Source of the DNA: Dyella sp. BiH032
Lineage (GTDB): Bacteria; Pseudomonadota; Gammaproteobacteria; Xanthomonadales; Rhodanobacteraceae
Assembly (NCBI RefSeq): GCF_031954525.1
Contig: NZ_CP134867.1
Span: 2,542,001 to 2,606,000, forward strand
DNA length: 64,000 bases
Direction of reading: 5' to 3'
Positions 15,942 to 23,753 of the stretch are shown piece by piece. Positions within the stretch are counted from its first letter, which is position 1; each line of letters opens with the position of its first letter. The notes under the pieces were generated by a model, which was not told the DNA's origin, did not search any database, and was given only the letters and a program-made list of their open reading frames with translations. The translations under genes and the position numbers were made by a program.

Positions 15942-16148
15942 TCAGTCGACGATGAAGGTGACGCGCAGGCAGGCGCGCCACTCGGTGATGTCGCCGTTGG
16001 GCGAGGTGCGTACCTTGATGTCGCTGACCCAGGCTCCCTGGACCTTGTCGATGGTGCCGGCGACTTTGCGCAAGCCGCCCTGGATGGCGTCTTCCAGGCT
16101 CTTGCTGGAAGCGGCATTGATCTCGATCGTCTTGGCGACGTTGTTCAT
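15942..16148 (-). CDS. Dodecin
   Basis: A 68-residue dodecin, the small flavin- and CoA-binding dodecameric protein. It shows the family order AKTIEINAASSKSLEDAI, then a conserved W in VQGAWVSDIKV and IVD at the end. GGGGG precedes the ATG. It is the first gene of the dodecin - universal stress protein operon. The FNR-type box with TACATT -10-like hexamer 31 bp away lies upstream, so flavin storage may be coupled to low oxygen (inference). Confidence 0.92.
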   Translation of the reverse strand: MNNVAKTIEINAASSKSLEDAIQGGLRKVAGTIDKVQGAWVSDIKVRTSPNGDITEWRACLRVTFIVD

Positions 16149-16243
16149 GGCGTACCCCCGCTGCAGATGGCGAGCTGACAGGTGACGCCGCGGCTGAACC
16201 CGCGGCGGGCCGGGTCAATGTAGTCCCGGCCCGCCGTGGCTTA

Positions 16244-16257
16244 TTGATCTGCATCAA
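16244..16257 (-). promoter_or_regulatory. FNR-type box (dodecin-usp)
   Basis: TTGATCTGCATCAA, identical to the hsp20 box. On the minus strand TACATT (16,217-16,222) is centred exactly 31 bp away; the dodecin ATG is 96 bp from the box. Confidence 0.82.
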
Positions 16258-16346
16258 AGCCGGCCCGAGCCCGCGAAGCGGACGATAGGCGCACGCCACC
16301 GCGCCCGGCGTGGCGCGCCGGGCGGACGGCGTCGGCGAAGCGTGCG

Positions 16347-16676
16347 TTACGGCCTGCTGAAGCCCATGTGCAGCGAAATCTTGTCGCCGGCTTTCAGCGA
16401 CGCCATCGCCGCCGGCGGGAAATGCACCTTCAGCGCCATACCGCCGGCCGTGACGTCGACGGTGCCGGTCTTCGGATCGGTGGCGGTGACGGTCGCGGGC
16501 ATGGCGTGCATGCCCTGCATGCCGTTCATGTCTTTCATCATCATGTCGCGGTGACGCATGGCCCCGCCGGCGCTTTGCGCGGGGGCTGGCATGCTGTCCT
16601 GCGCCTGCAGGCCGCCAATGGCCAATATGAGCGCGAGGAACAGGGGAGTGGAACGGCGCAGCGTTACGCGGTTCAT
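16347..16676 (-). CDS. CusF-like periplasmic copper-binding protein
   Basis: A 109-residue exported protein: signal peptide (about 1-24, ending LQAQ), a Met/His-rich linker (RHRDMMMKDMNGMQGMHAM) and a CusF-like beta-barrel domain ATDPKTGTVDV...MALKVHFPPAA...LKAGDKISLHMGF. The last motif and the methionines suit Cu(I)/Ag(I) binding. Start 16,676 has GGAGG upstream; the longer frame extends into the chaB promoter. No cusA/B is near, so it may be a stand-alone periplasmic chaperone. Confidence 0.83.
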   Translation of the reverse strand: MNRVTLRRSTPLFLALILAIGGLQAQDSMPAPAQSAGGAMRHRDMMMKDMNGMQGMHAMPATVTATDPKTGTVDVTAGGMALKVHFPPAAMASLKAGDKISLHMGFSRP

Positions 16677-16803
16677 GGTTGGCCTCCATCGGCCCGGGAA
16701 CCGACTCAGCCTGCGCCCGATCGCGTCAAGAAATACTGAAAAACACGCTCCGCTCGCGTGGCACGTGCTGTGATGCGAAGCACCATTCCGCGGAAGCCTG
16801 GCC

Positions 16804-17016
16804 ATGCCTTACCGACACAACGCCGACCTGCCCGAATCGGTTCGGGCGCACTTGCCCGAGCACGCGCAGGACATCTATCGCGAAGCCTTCAATCACGCCT
16901 ACGAAGCCCATGCGGACGATGCGCGCCAGGAGGAGGCCGCGCACCGCATTGCCTGGGCCGCGGTCAAGCGCGGATACGAGAAACGTGGCGATCGCTGGGT
17001 ACCGATTGGCGACTAG
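16804..17016 (+). CDS. ChaB-family protein
   Basis: A 70-residue ChaB-like protein, a family first described beside the ChaA cation antiporter in E. coli and common in stress clusters. The core reads DLPESVRAHLPEHAQDIYRE...AFNHAYEAH followed by A-H-R-IAWAAVKRGYEK. GGAAG lies just before the ATG. It stands alone between the CusF-like gene (divergent) and the CBS-BON gene. The biochemical role is unknown. Confidence 0.88.
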   Translation: MPYRHNADLPESVRAHLPEHAQDIYREAFNHAYEAHADDARQEEAAHRIAWAAVKRGYEKRGDRWVPIGD

Positions 17017-17059
17017 GCACGCCACACGGCGCCATGGCACGCGCACGTCGCGGAGCCGA

Positions 17060-17073
17060 TTGACGCAGATCAA
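17060..17073 (+). promoter_or_regulatory. FNR-type box (CBS-BON)
   Basis: TTGACGCAGATCAA, identical to the box at 20,915. GATACT at 17,095-17,100 is centred exactly 31 bp downstream; the ATG follows at 17,125. Confidence 0.82.
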
Positions 17074-17124
17074 CGTCGCGCCTTTGCCGGCTTCGATACT
17101 GGACCGGTCCTGCAGGAGCGACCG

Positions 17125-17844
17125 ATGAAAGTCCGCGACGCGATGACCCGGCATGTGCAGACGCTGACGCCGGACACTTTGCTGATCGATGCCATGCGCA
17201 TGATGCTGCGCGAGCGCGTCAGCGGCCTGCCGGTGGTTGACCTGCGCGGGGCCGTGGTGGGCGTGCTTACCGAGGGCGACCTCATGCGGCGCGCCGAGCT
17301 GGGCACCGAGCGCAGGCATCCGCACTGGCTCAGCTTCGTGCTCGGCCCCGGCAGACTGGCGCGCGAATACACTGCCAGTCACGCGCGGCGCGTGGACGAG
17401 GTCATGACCCGCGAGGTGGTCACCATCAGCGCTGATGCGCCATTGGCGGAGGCCGTGCGGCTGATGGAGGAGCACCGCATCAAGCGGCTGCCGGTGCTTT
17501 ACCACCACTGGCTGGAGGGCATCCTCAGCCGCGCCGACCTGATGCGCGCCTTCGTGAGCGCTGCGCCCGGCGTCGCACCGGACGATCTCTCCGACGCGGC
17601 GATCGCGCGGCGCATTGCCGTGGAATTCGACGTGCAGCCCTGGACACCGCGTAACACGGCGCATGCGGACGTCGAGGGCGGCGTGGTGACGCTGCGCGGC
17701 GTGCTGCTGAACGATGCCACCCGCGATGCGCTGAAGGTGCTGGTCGAGAACGTGCCGGGCGTGGTGCGCGTCGTCGACCAACTGGCCACCGTCGAGCCCA
17801 TGACCGGCGCGGTGGTCCGCCTGCCGGACGCCGCCGCGCGCTAG
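17125..17844 (+). CDS. CBS-CBS-BON protein
   Basis: A 239-residue protein with a CBS pair (about 5-65 and 88-145; repeats GVLTEGDLMRRAE and GILSRADLMRAF) followed by a BON domain (about 160-225; VEGGVVTLRGVL...VPGVVRVVDQL). CBS senses adenylates and BON binds lipids or membranes, so the protein may report energy state at the envelope (inference). GGAG precedes the ATG. It has its own FNR-type promoter. Its stop overlaps the convergent ftsH stop by 4 bp. Confidence 0.9.
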   Translation: MKVRDAMTRHVQTLTPDTLLIDAMRMMLRERVSGLPVVDLRGAVVGVLTEGDLMRRAELGTERRHPHWLSFVLGPGRLAREYTASHARRVDEVMTREVVTISADAPLAEAVRLMEEHRIKRLPVLYHHWLEGILSRADLMRAFVSAAPGVAPDDLSDAAIARRIAVEFDVQPWTPRNTAHADVEGGVVTLRGVLLNDATRDALKVLVENVPGVVRVVDQLATVEPMTGAVVRLPDAAAR

Positions 17845-19712
17845 GCCGGCGTGCCGCCGGCACGGGTAGTCATGGGCGGCGATGCGTCCGCCGTGGCGGA
17901 GGGAAGCAGCAGCGCCCGCAATTCGTCTCCGGACAGAGTCTCTTTCGCCAGCAGCTGTGTCGCGGCGCGTTCCAGCACGGCACGCTCGCCCGCCAGGATG
18001 GCGCGTGCGCGCACAAAGGCGCCGTCGACCAGTTCGCGCACGGCCTTGTCGGCCACGGCGGCGGTCGCTTCGCTATAAGGCTTGGCGGCATGTTCGGCGG
18101 GCCGGATGTCGAGCATGGTCGGTGTACCGGATTCGTAGCTCACCTGGCCAAGTTCCGGTGCCATGCCATAACTGAGCACCATGCTGCGCGCGATTTCCGT
18201 GGCCTTGGCCAAGTCGTCCGCGGCGCCCGTGGAGATGTCGCCGGATACCAGCGACTCGGCCGCGCGGCCGCCCAGCAGCACGGTCATCTTGTCGGCCAGT
18301 TCGTTGCGCGACATCAGGAAGCGGTCCTCGGTGGGCCGCTGGATGGTGTAGCCCAGTGCCGCGATGCCGCGCGGGATGATCGACACCTTCTGCACGGTGT
18401 CGGTGCCGGGCAGGGCCAGCGCGACCAGCGCGTGGCCCAGTTCGTGATACGCGACGACGCGGCGTTCGTCCGGGCTGAGAATGCGCGTCTTCTTCTCCAG
18501 GCCCGCGATCACGCGCTCGATCGCCTCGGCGATGTCGCTCTGCTGCACTGCCTGCGCATGTCGCCGCGTGGCGAGCAGGGCGGCCTCGTTGATGAGGTTG
18601 GCCAGGTCCGCGCCAGTGAAGCCGGTGGTGAGCGCGGCGATCTCGTCGAGCGAGACGCCGGTGTCGAGTTTTACCTTGCGCGCATGCACTTGCAGGATCG
18701 CGACGCGGCCGCTCTTGTCCGGCCGGTCCACCAGGATCTGCCGGTCGAAGCGGCCGGCGCGCAGCAGCGCGGGGTCGAGAATCTCCGGGCGGTTGGTGGC
18801 CGCCAGCAGCACCACGCCGCTGCTCGGGTCGAAGCCATCCAGCTCGGTGAGCAGCTGGTTGAGCGTCTGTTCCTTTTCGTCCTGGCCGCCGCTCACCGGC
18901 GAGATGCCGCGCGCGCGCCCGAGCGCGTCCAGCTCGTCGATGAAGATGATGCACGGCGCGCTTTCCCGCGCCCGCTCGAACAGGTCGCGCACACGCGCGG
19001 CGCCCACGCCGACGAACAGCTCGACGAACTCCGAGCCGCTGATCGACAGGAACGGCACGCCCGCCTCGCCGGCGACCGCACGCGCCAGCAGCGTCTTGCC
19101 GGTGCCGGGCGGGCCGACCAGCAGCACGCCTTTCGGGATGTGCGCACCCAGGCGCCCGTAGCCTTGCGGGTCGCGCAGGAAGGCGATGATTTCCTTGAGT
19201 TCCTCTTTGGCTTCGTCCACGCCGGCCACATCGGCGAAGGTGGTGCTGATCGCGCGCTCCATGAAGATCTTCGCCTTGCTCTTGCCGATGGCCATCAGGC
19301 CGTCGCCACGTCCGCCCGGCGCGCGGCCGGCGAGGAACATCCACATGCCGGCGAACAGCAGCAGAGGGAAGATCCACCCGACGATGCGCTCGGCCAGGCC
19401 GGGGCCGGGTTCGCCGGTGTAGGTGACCTTGGCCGACGACAGCGTGTGCGCCAGTTCGTCGGGTACGCGCATGGCGGTGAAGCGGCGCGGGCGGCCCTGG
19501 GCGTCGGGCTTGCGGTAGGTGCCGCGAACGGCGTCGTCCGTCACGGTGACATCGCCGATGTCCCCCGCCTGCAGCGCCGTCACGAACTGGCTGTACGGGA
19601 TGGTTTCCCGCGCGCTATCGGCAGTGATGTAGCCCTGGATCACGAGCACGCCCAGCAGCGCGACGAGCGCGTACCAGAGGGCCAGGTGCTGCTGCCTTTC
19701 GGGCTTTGCCAC
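17841..19712 (-). CDS. ftsH: FtsH-type AAA protease, accessory copy
   Basis: A 623-residue membrane-bound AAA/zinc protease: two transmembrane segments (about 10-28 and 110-128) flanking a periplasmic domain, AAA domain with Walker A GPPGTGKT (200-207), Walker [18 protein letters not shown]...RAGRFDR, and M41 zinc site HELGH (423-427). It starts with GTG and GAGGA upstream. It is diverged from typical housekeeping FtsH and lies among stress genes, so it is probably an extra copy for damaged membrane proteins. An FNR-type box lies 58 bp upstream, but its better -10 faces the other gene. Confidence 0.9.
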   Translation of the reverse strand: MAKPERQQHLALWYALVALLGVLVIQGYITADSARETIPYSQFVTALQAGDIGDVTVTDDAVRGTYRKPDAQGRPRRFTAMRVPDELAHTLSSAKVTYTGEPGPGLAERIVGWIFPLLLFAGMWMFLAGRAPGGRGDGLMAIGKSKAKIFMERAISTTFADVAGVDEAKEELKEIIAFLRDPQGYGRLGAHIPKGVLLVGPPGTGKTLLARAVAGEAGVPFLSISGSEFVELFVGVGAARVRDLFERARESAPCIIFIDELDALGRARGISPVSGGQDEKEQTLNQLLTELDGFDPSSGVVLLAATNRPEILDPALLRAGRFDRQILVDRPDKSGRVAILQVHARKVKLDTGVSLDEIAALTTGFTGADLANLINEAALLATRRHAQAVQQSDIAEAIERVIAGLEKKTRILSPDERRVVAYHELGHALVALALPGTDTVQKVSIIPRGIAALGYTIQRPTEDRFLMSRNELADKMTVLLGGRAAESLVSGDISTGAADDLAKATEIARSMVLSYGMAPELGQVSYESGTPTMLDIRPAEHAAKPYSEATAAVADKAVRELVDGAFVRARAILAGERAVLERAATQLLAKETLSGDELRALLLPSATADASPPMTTRAGGTPA

Positions 19713-19769
19713 GCGGAGATCCTCGAAGAGCTTTCATTGCCATCGTGACAAGTGGCGCGCCTGGCCGAC

Positions 19770-19783
19770 TTGACGTACGTCAA
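19770..19783. promoter_or_regulatory. FNR-type box (ftsH / secreted protein)
   Basis: TTGACGTACGTCAA, a perfect palindrome. For the plus strand, GATGCT (19,805-19,810) is centred exactly 31 bp away. On the minus strand CACGAT at 32 bp is weaker, so activation of the secreted-protein gene is more likely. Confidence 0.75.
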
Positions 19784-19842
19784 CGTGGCCGGGGCATGGC
19801 GAGGGATGCTTGCGCCAGAGATCCGCCGTCCCGGAGGGAAGC

Positions 19843-20280
19843 ATGAAGACGTCCGCGCTGTGGCTGGCTTGCTGCCTCGCCGGAGCCGCCTGGGCGCAGT
19901 TGCCGGCACCGCCGCGCGCCTGCGCGCTGGCCTTCGCTTCCACGAACTGGTGGCCGCTCTACCGCGGCTTCACCGGCGAAGGCACGATCCGCTGCAGCGA
20001 CGGGCATAGCGTACGTGTGCACGTGATCGCGCAGGGCCGCGGCTTGAGCATCGACCACTGGAAGATCGCGCACGGCACGGGGCGCTACAGCCAGTTGACG
20101 AGCACGGACGATGCGCTGGGGCATTTCGTGCGCACACGCGACGGCACGCGCCTGGTGAAGGACGGTCGCGCCACGGGCGCGGAAAGTGCGCGGCCGCACT
20201 TGGCGCTGGCGGGGTTGGGACAGGGCTTCGATGCCGAACATGCGATCGACGATCTGCGCATCGAGCGCGCCGGGCCCTGA
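19843..20280 (+). CDS. Small secreted protein, unknown
   Basis: A 145-residue protein with a clear signal peptide (MKTSALWLACCLAGAAWAQ) and no domain I recognise. The mature part has two cysteines that may form a disulfide, and the pattern GEGTIRCSDGHSVRVHV. I chose ATG 19,843, which has GGAGG nearby, over an upstream in-frame start. It has its own FNR-type promoter. It ends 20 bp from the convergent flavodoxin gene. Similar short exported proteins often accompany FNR/ANR stress clusters, but no function can be given. Confidence 0.75.
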   Translation: MKTSALWLACCLAGAAWAQLPAPPRACALAFASTNWWPLYRGFTGEGTIRCSDGHSVRVHVIAQGRGLSIDHWKIAHGTGRYSQLTSTDDALGHFVRTRDGTRLVKDGRATGAESARPHLALAGLGQGFDAEHAIDDLRIERAGP

Positions 20281-20300
20281 CCGCGGCGCGCCAGTTTCGT

Positions 20301-20843
20301 TCAGGCCCGCGCCCAGGGTCTGGTGCCGTCTTCGTCCAGCGGCATCGGGTCGAACGCGGGGCGTCGCGGCGCGTGCGCGATATCCGCGGCGAAGCCGGCG
20401 ATCTGTGCCTGGCAGGCATTGCGCATGACCTCGTCCTGGCGTAGCGCGAGGGTGGCGCGCGCGTCCTGGCAAAGCAGCTTCTCCATCTCTCCGAACACGG
20501 TATCGGCGCCTTCGCCGCCCATGGTGCAGAAGAACGCGGCCTGGCGGATGTAGCGCGCCTTGTCGTGCAGAAAGCGGCGCATCGGGCTGGCGAGATGGCC
20601 CATCCACACGGGCGTTCCGAGTACCACCATGTCGTACTGCGACAGCGGCGTGGTGCACGGCTTGATGTCGGGCAGGGAGCCGCGCATGGCTTCGAGTGCC
20701 GACTGGAGGTAGCCGAAGAGGCCGCGGCGGGGGCGCGCGTCCTGGATTGCGTAGAGGTCGGCGCCGAGCTTGTCGGCGAGTTGGCGAGCGACTTGGCGCG
20801 TGGTGCCGGAGCGGCTGTAGTAGGCGATGAGGATGCTGGACAT
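20301..20843 (-). CDS. Flavodoxin-family protein
   Basis: A 180-residue flavodoxin / NADPH-quinone-reductase-like protein. The FMN phosphate loop is YYSRSGTTRQVA near the start, with VVLGTPVWMGHLASPMRRFL and a conserved TMGGEGAD stretch. Start 20,843 (MSSILIAYYS) is the family start; the longer frame adds an unsupported N-tail. An FNR-type box lies 72 bp upstream. It may serve as an electron carrier or quinone reductase at low oxygen (inference). Confidence 0.87.
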   Translation of the reverse strand: MSSILIAYYSRSGTTRQVARQLADKLGADLYAIQDARPRRGLFGYLQSALEAMRGSLPDIKPCTTPLSQYDMVVLGTPVWMGHLASPMRRFLHDKARYIRQAAFFCTMGGEGADTVFGEMEKLLCQDARATLALRQDEVMRNACQAQIAGFAADIAHAPRRPAFDPMPLDEDGTRPWARA

Positions 20844-20914
20844 GGCGCGTGCCCCCTGTGTCGTGTGGCCGGATGTGCGCGAGCGCATCGTGGGCTGTCT
20901 GTGCTTGCTGCGGT

Positions 20915-20928
20915 TTGACGCAGATCAA
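20915..20928 (-). promoter_or_regulatory. FNR-type box (flavodoxin)
   Basis: TTGACGCAGATCAA, identical to the CBS-BON box. The -10-like hexamer at about class II spacing (CACGAT, 20,887-20,892) is weak. Confidence 0.7.
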
Positions 20929-21072
20929 TGGTGAGGGGGTGTTGGTGGCGTTTTGTCGGTCTGGTCGGTTGCGTTAGGGGGCGCCTGTTGGGATGTGAGG
21001 GGTGCACTAAGCTGCGGCTCGGTGATCTGGCCGCTTATGCAGCGGGCATTTCGGACGCCTGCCGGCGCCCGA

Positions 21073-21128
21073 GTTACTTTCTCTTTGCTGGCCCAACCCC
21101 CTCAAGGGGGGCCTCGAGAGAAAGTAAC
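21073..21128. repeat. Intergenic hairpin repeat
   Basis: GTTACTTTCTCT pairs with AGAGAAAGTAAC 32 bases later, related to the hairpins at 14,764 and in the IS30-split repeat. The surrounding gene-free stretch (20,929-21,467) also holds a shared LPS-type motif of pyrimidine-rich inverted segments near 21,317-21,350; I see no gene in it. Confidence 0.65.
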
Positions 21129-21467
21129 CAAAGAGAAATGGCCCCAAAGTCAAAGGCTCGCGGCGGGGGATGGCAGAGCACGTAATGGTTTCTCACTTTG
21201 CTTAGTCGCGCGACTCGAAGGGGGACTGAGGTGCGTGGAGGGGACTTCGAGGCGCCGTGGCGGAGATGACAGGGAGCGGTGCGTGAGCGTGTTTTGTTCT
21301 GGCGATAGCACCGCACTTCTCCCTCTCCCCTCCGGGGGAGAGGGCGGGGTGAAGGGACCTACGGAGCGAGGAACTTGTCGTTCCTCGCGCGACTGATGCT
21401 TGGAATGGGAAGTTGGCATTCGTTGAAGGAGTGCACATTCAACGATCGCGCGACACCTTGCACCGAT

Positions 21468-22352
21468 CTACACGAACACCATCAACACTGCTGGTGACCA
21501 GCTGTAGTCGTATAGCTTCTGCTCGAGCTCGAGGGCATATCCGCTTTCGCGCAGTTCTTCGACCCATTGCGCGATCGGTTGCTCCCAGTTGGAAGGGCGC
21601 GCGTCGGGTTGGAGCTGGCCGAGCAACATGGGGGCGAGGAAGCCGCCGGCGATGAGTTCCGCGTCGCTGCCGTAGCCGTCCAGCGCGCGCTGGTAGCGCT
21701 GCGCGAGCGAGGCGTAGTGCGCGTCGCTGCCGGGGTCGAGCACGGGCACGTCGAATTCGACCAAGGCGAGCCGGCGCACGTGCGGGCGCAGGCGCTTCAA
21801 TGTCTGCCGGCGTTCGGCCGGTGGCAGCGATTGCAGTGCGAAGGTGGATTGCGCCAGGTCCCAGTGCTGATCCGGCTGCAAGGCCGCGGCGAAGTCCTGT
21901 GCGGTCTGGCGCCAGGCGTGCAGATGGGCGAGCTGGAAACGGCGTCCGGTGCGCAGCCGTTCCATCGCACTGGCCAGCAGCGCCTCCGACGGCTCGACGA
22001 TATCGACATAGCGCGGCACGCGCTGCGTGCGTTCGAGCGCGGGAATCAGCGCCATGCCGTCGCCGCAGCCGAGGTCGAGCAGCGTGTCCACGTCATGCGT
22101 GCCGTAGAGCTGTGCGAGCGCCGCGCTGGTGGCTTCGTACAGCGGGACGTTGCCGCCGCCGCGGATGAAGGCCTCGAACGCGGCCGGGCGATCGTAGACG
22201 GTGCCTGCGTCGTCGTGTTCCAGGCAGTCCAGCAAGGCGCGCGCGAGCAGGACACCGTCGCCGGCGGCTTCGCGCAATGCGAGGCGGGCGTCGTCGTGGC
22301 GTTCCTGCGCCATGGCGGCGAGCCCGGCGGCCAATCGGTCGGGGTGAAACAT
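21468..22352 (-). CDS. Class I SAM-dependent methyltransferase
   Basis: A 294-residue protein with a methyltransferase fold: glycine motif LLDLGCGDGMALIP (about residue 91), then VDIVEPSEALLASAMERL and a later LAQSTFALQSLP. The substrate is unknown. Start 22,352 has AGGA upstream; the frame continues far upstream as an antisense reading of glucokinase, which I reject. It is divergent from the glucokinase gene with a 207-bp gap. Confidence 0.82.
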   Translation of the reverse strand: MFHPDRLAAGLAAMAQERHDDARLALREAAGDGVLLARALLDCLEHDDAGTVYDRPAAFEAFIRGGGNVPLYEATSAALAQLYGTHDVDTLLDLGCGDGMALIPALERTQRVPRYVDIVEPSEALLASAMERLRTGRRFQLAHLHAWRQTAQDFAAALQPDQHWDLAQSTFALQSLPPAERRQTLKRLRPHVRRLALVEFDVPVLDPGSDAHYASLAQRYQRALDGYGSDAELIAGGFLAPMLLGQLQPDARPSNWEQPIAQWVEELRESGYALELEQKLYDYSWSPAVLMVFV

Positions 22353-22506
22353 GGGCAGAGGGGTCCTTGGTGAGGGCCGGCCAAGGATAGAACACGCCAA
22401 AAACCATTCCCTTTTCTTTCGTTTCCTTCCTCTTTGTTGCGATTGCAAGCCTCGCGAAACCTTGCTGCGGCGCCACTTGCCACGATTCAAATTACAGGTG
22501 AAATTG

Positions 22507-22525
22507 TGTTTCGCCAGTAAACACA
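22507..22525. promoter_or_regulatory. Inverted repeat upstream of glucokinase
   Basis: GTGTTT-N7-AAACAC, 35 bp before the glucokinase ATG in a locally AT-richer patch. It resembles the kind of operator used by sugar regulators, but no regulator gene is adjacent. Confidence 0.4.
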
Positions 22526-22559
22526 AGATCGCCGGGGAGGCGGTCGGGAGGGTGGCGCC

Positions 22560-23648
22560 ATGACGTATCCAGTGATTGCGAGCGTGCGGAAAACCCCAAC
22601 GGACGAAGCGCCGGCGATCCCGCATGGATGGGCGGCGTCCACCGCGACCTCGACCGGCGCGGTCGGCCCGGTGCCGTTTCTCGCCGCGGACATCGGCGGC
22701 ACGCATGCGCGGTTGGGCCTGGTCGCGCCGCAGGCCGACGGATCCCCCCGCGTACTGGCCTATCGCAGCTATCGCTGCGCCGACCATCCGCACCTGGACG
22801 ACATCGTCCGCGACTTCTGCGCCGGCCTCGATGCGCATCCGCGCGAGCTGGTGCTGGCCAGTGCCGGCTATCTGCACGCCGGCGTGGTGGTGAACCGCAA
22901 CCTGGCCTGGCCGCTGGTGCCGGCCACGCTGGAGCGCGAGCTGGGCCTGGAGCGCGTGCGGTTCCTCAACGATTTCGAGGCGCTGGCGCACGCCATCGCG
23001 CATGTCGACGACACCACCTCGGTGCCGCTGAAGGCCGCCTTCGTCCCCGACAGCGACGCCGGCCCGGTCGCCGTGATCGGGCCGGGCACCGGCCTGGGTG
23101 CCGCGGTGTGGTTCCCGGGCGAGCCGCCGCGCGTGCTGGCGACCGAAGCCGGGCAGATGCAGCTGGCGGCGCGCGGCGGCCTGGAGCGCGACATCCTCGA
23201 CCGCATCGCCCCGCCGGACAGCCACACCCCGTACGAAGCGGTGCTCTCCGGCCCAGGCTTGCATCGACTGTACGCGGCGCTATGCGCGGTTTACGACCGC
23301 TATCCCGCCTGCGCGGAACCTGCCGATGTGGTGGCCGCCGCCCAGGCGGGCGACGAGGTCGCCTACGAGGCGCTGCAGCTTTTCGGCGGCTGGATGGGTT
23401 CCTTCGCGGGCGACCTGGCCATGCTCTACGGCACCACCGGCGGCGTGTATCTCGCCGGCGGTTTCCTCTCGCGCATCGTCGACCTGCTGCGCTGCGGCCC
23501 GCTGGTCGAGCGCTTCCTCGACAAGGGCGTGATGCGCCCGTTCCTGCACAAGGTCCCCATTCGCGTGGTGGACCACGGCCAGCTCGGCGTCGTCGGTGCC
23601 GCCAGCTGGCATTTGCACAGCCGCACCGCCAGACCGGTGCCGGGATAG
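22560..23648 (+). CDS. glk: Glucokinase
   Basis: A 362-residue bacterial glucokinase, which phosphorylates glucose with ATP to glucose 6-phosphate. Evidence: ATP motif FLAADIGGTHARLG, sugar-binding FLNDFEALAHAI, VIGPGTGLGAA, TEAGQMQLAARG and GGVYLAGGF. It has about 35 extra N-terminal residues compared with E. coli Glk; the start at 22,560 has no strong ribosome site and a start nearer VPFLAADIGG is possible. It is followed 105 bp later by a large TonB-dependent receptor, so the two may form a sugar uptake and use unit. Confidence 0.9.
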   Translation: MTYPVIASVRKTPTDEAPAIPHGWAASTATSTGAVGPVPFLAADIGGTHARLGLVAPQADGSPRVLAYRSYRCADHPHLDDIVRDFCAGLDAHPRELVLASAGYLHAGVVVNRNLAWPLVPATLERELGLERVRFLNDFEALAHAIAHVDDTTSVPLKAAFVPDSDAGPVAVIGPGTGLGAAVWFPGEPPRVLATEAGQMQLAARGGLERDILDRIAPPDSHTPYEAVLSGPGLHRLYAALCAVYDRYPACAEPADVVAAAQAGDEVAYEALQLFGGWMGSFAGDLAMLYGTTGGVYLAGGFLSRIVDLLRCGPLVERFLDKGVMRPFLHKVPIRVVDHGQLGVVGAASWHLHSRTARPVPG

Positions 23649-23753
23649 CGGTGCCAAGCCGTTCCGCGGAACGGCACGTGACAGCAGAGCGTCGTGCGCG
23701 GGCCTCCTGGGAGGGCGGCCTTCGCCAAATCAACGAAAGGGGTGGGACCAGTT

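Noticed and set aside
12481..19712. Known heat-resistance locus (Hsp20 plus FtsH island)
   Set aside because: Other core genes of that locus, such as a ClpB/ClpG-type disaggregase, are absent and the genes are separately promoted with FNR-type boxes.
22353..23264. Upstream extension of the methyltransferase frame
   Set aside because: It is antisense to glucokinase; the methyltransferase start at 22,352 has its own ribosome site.
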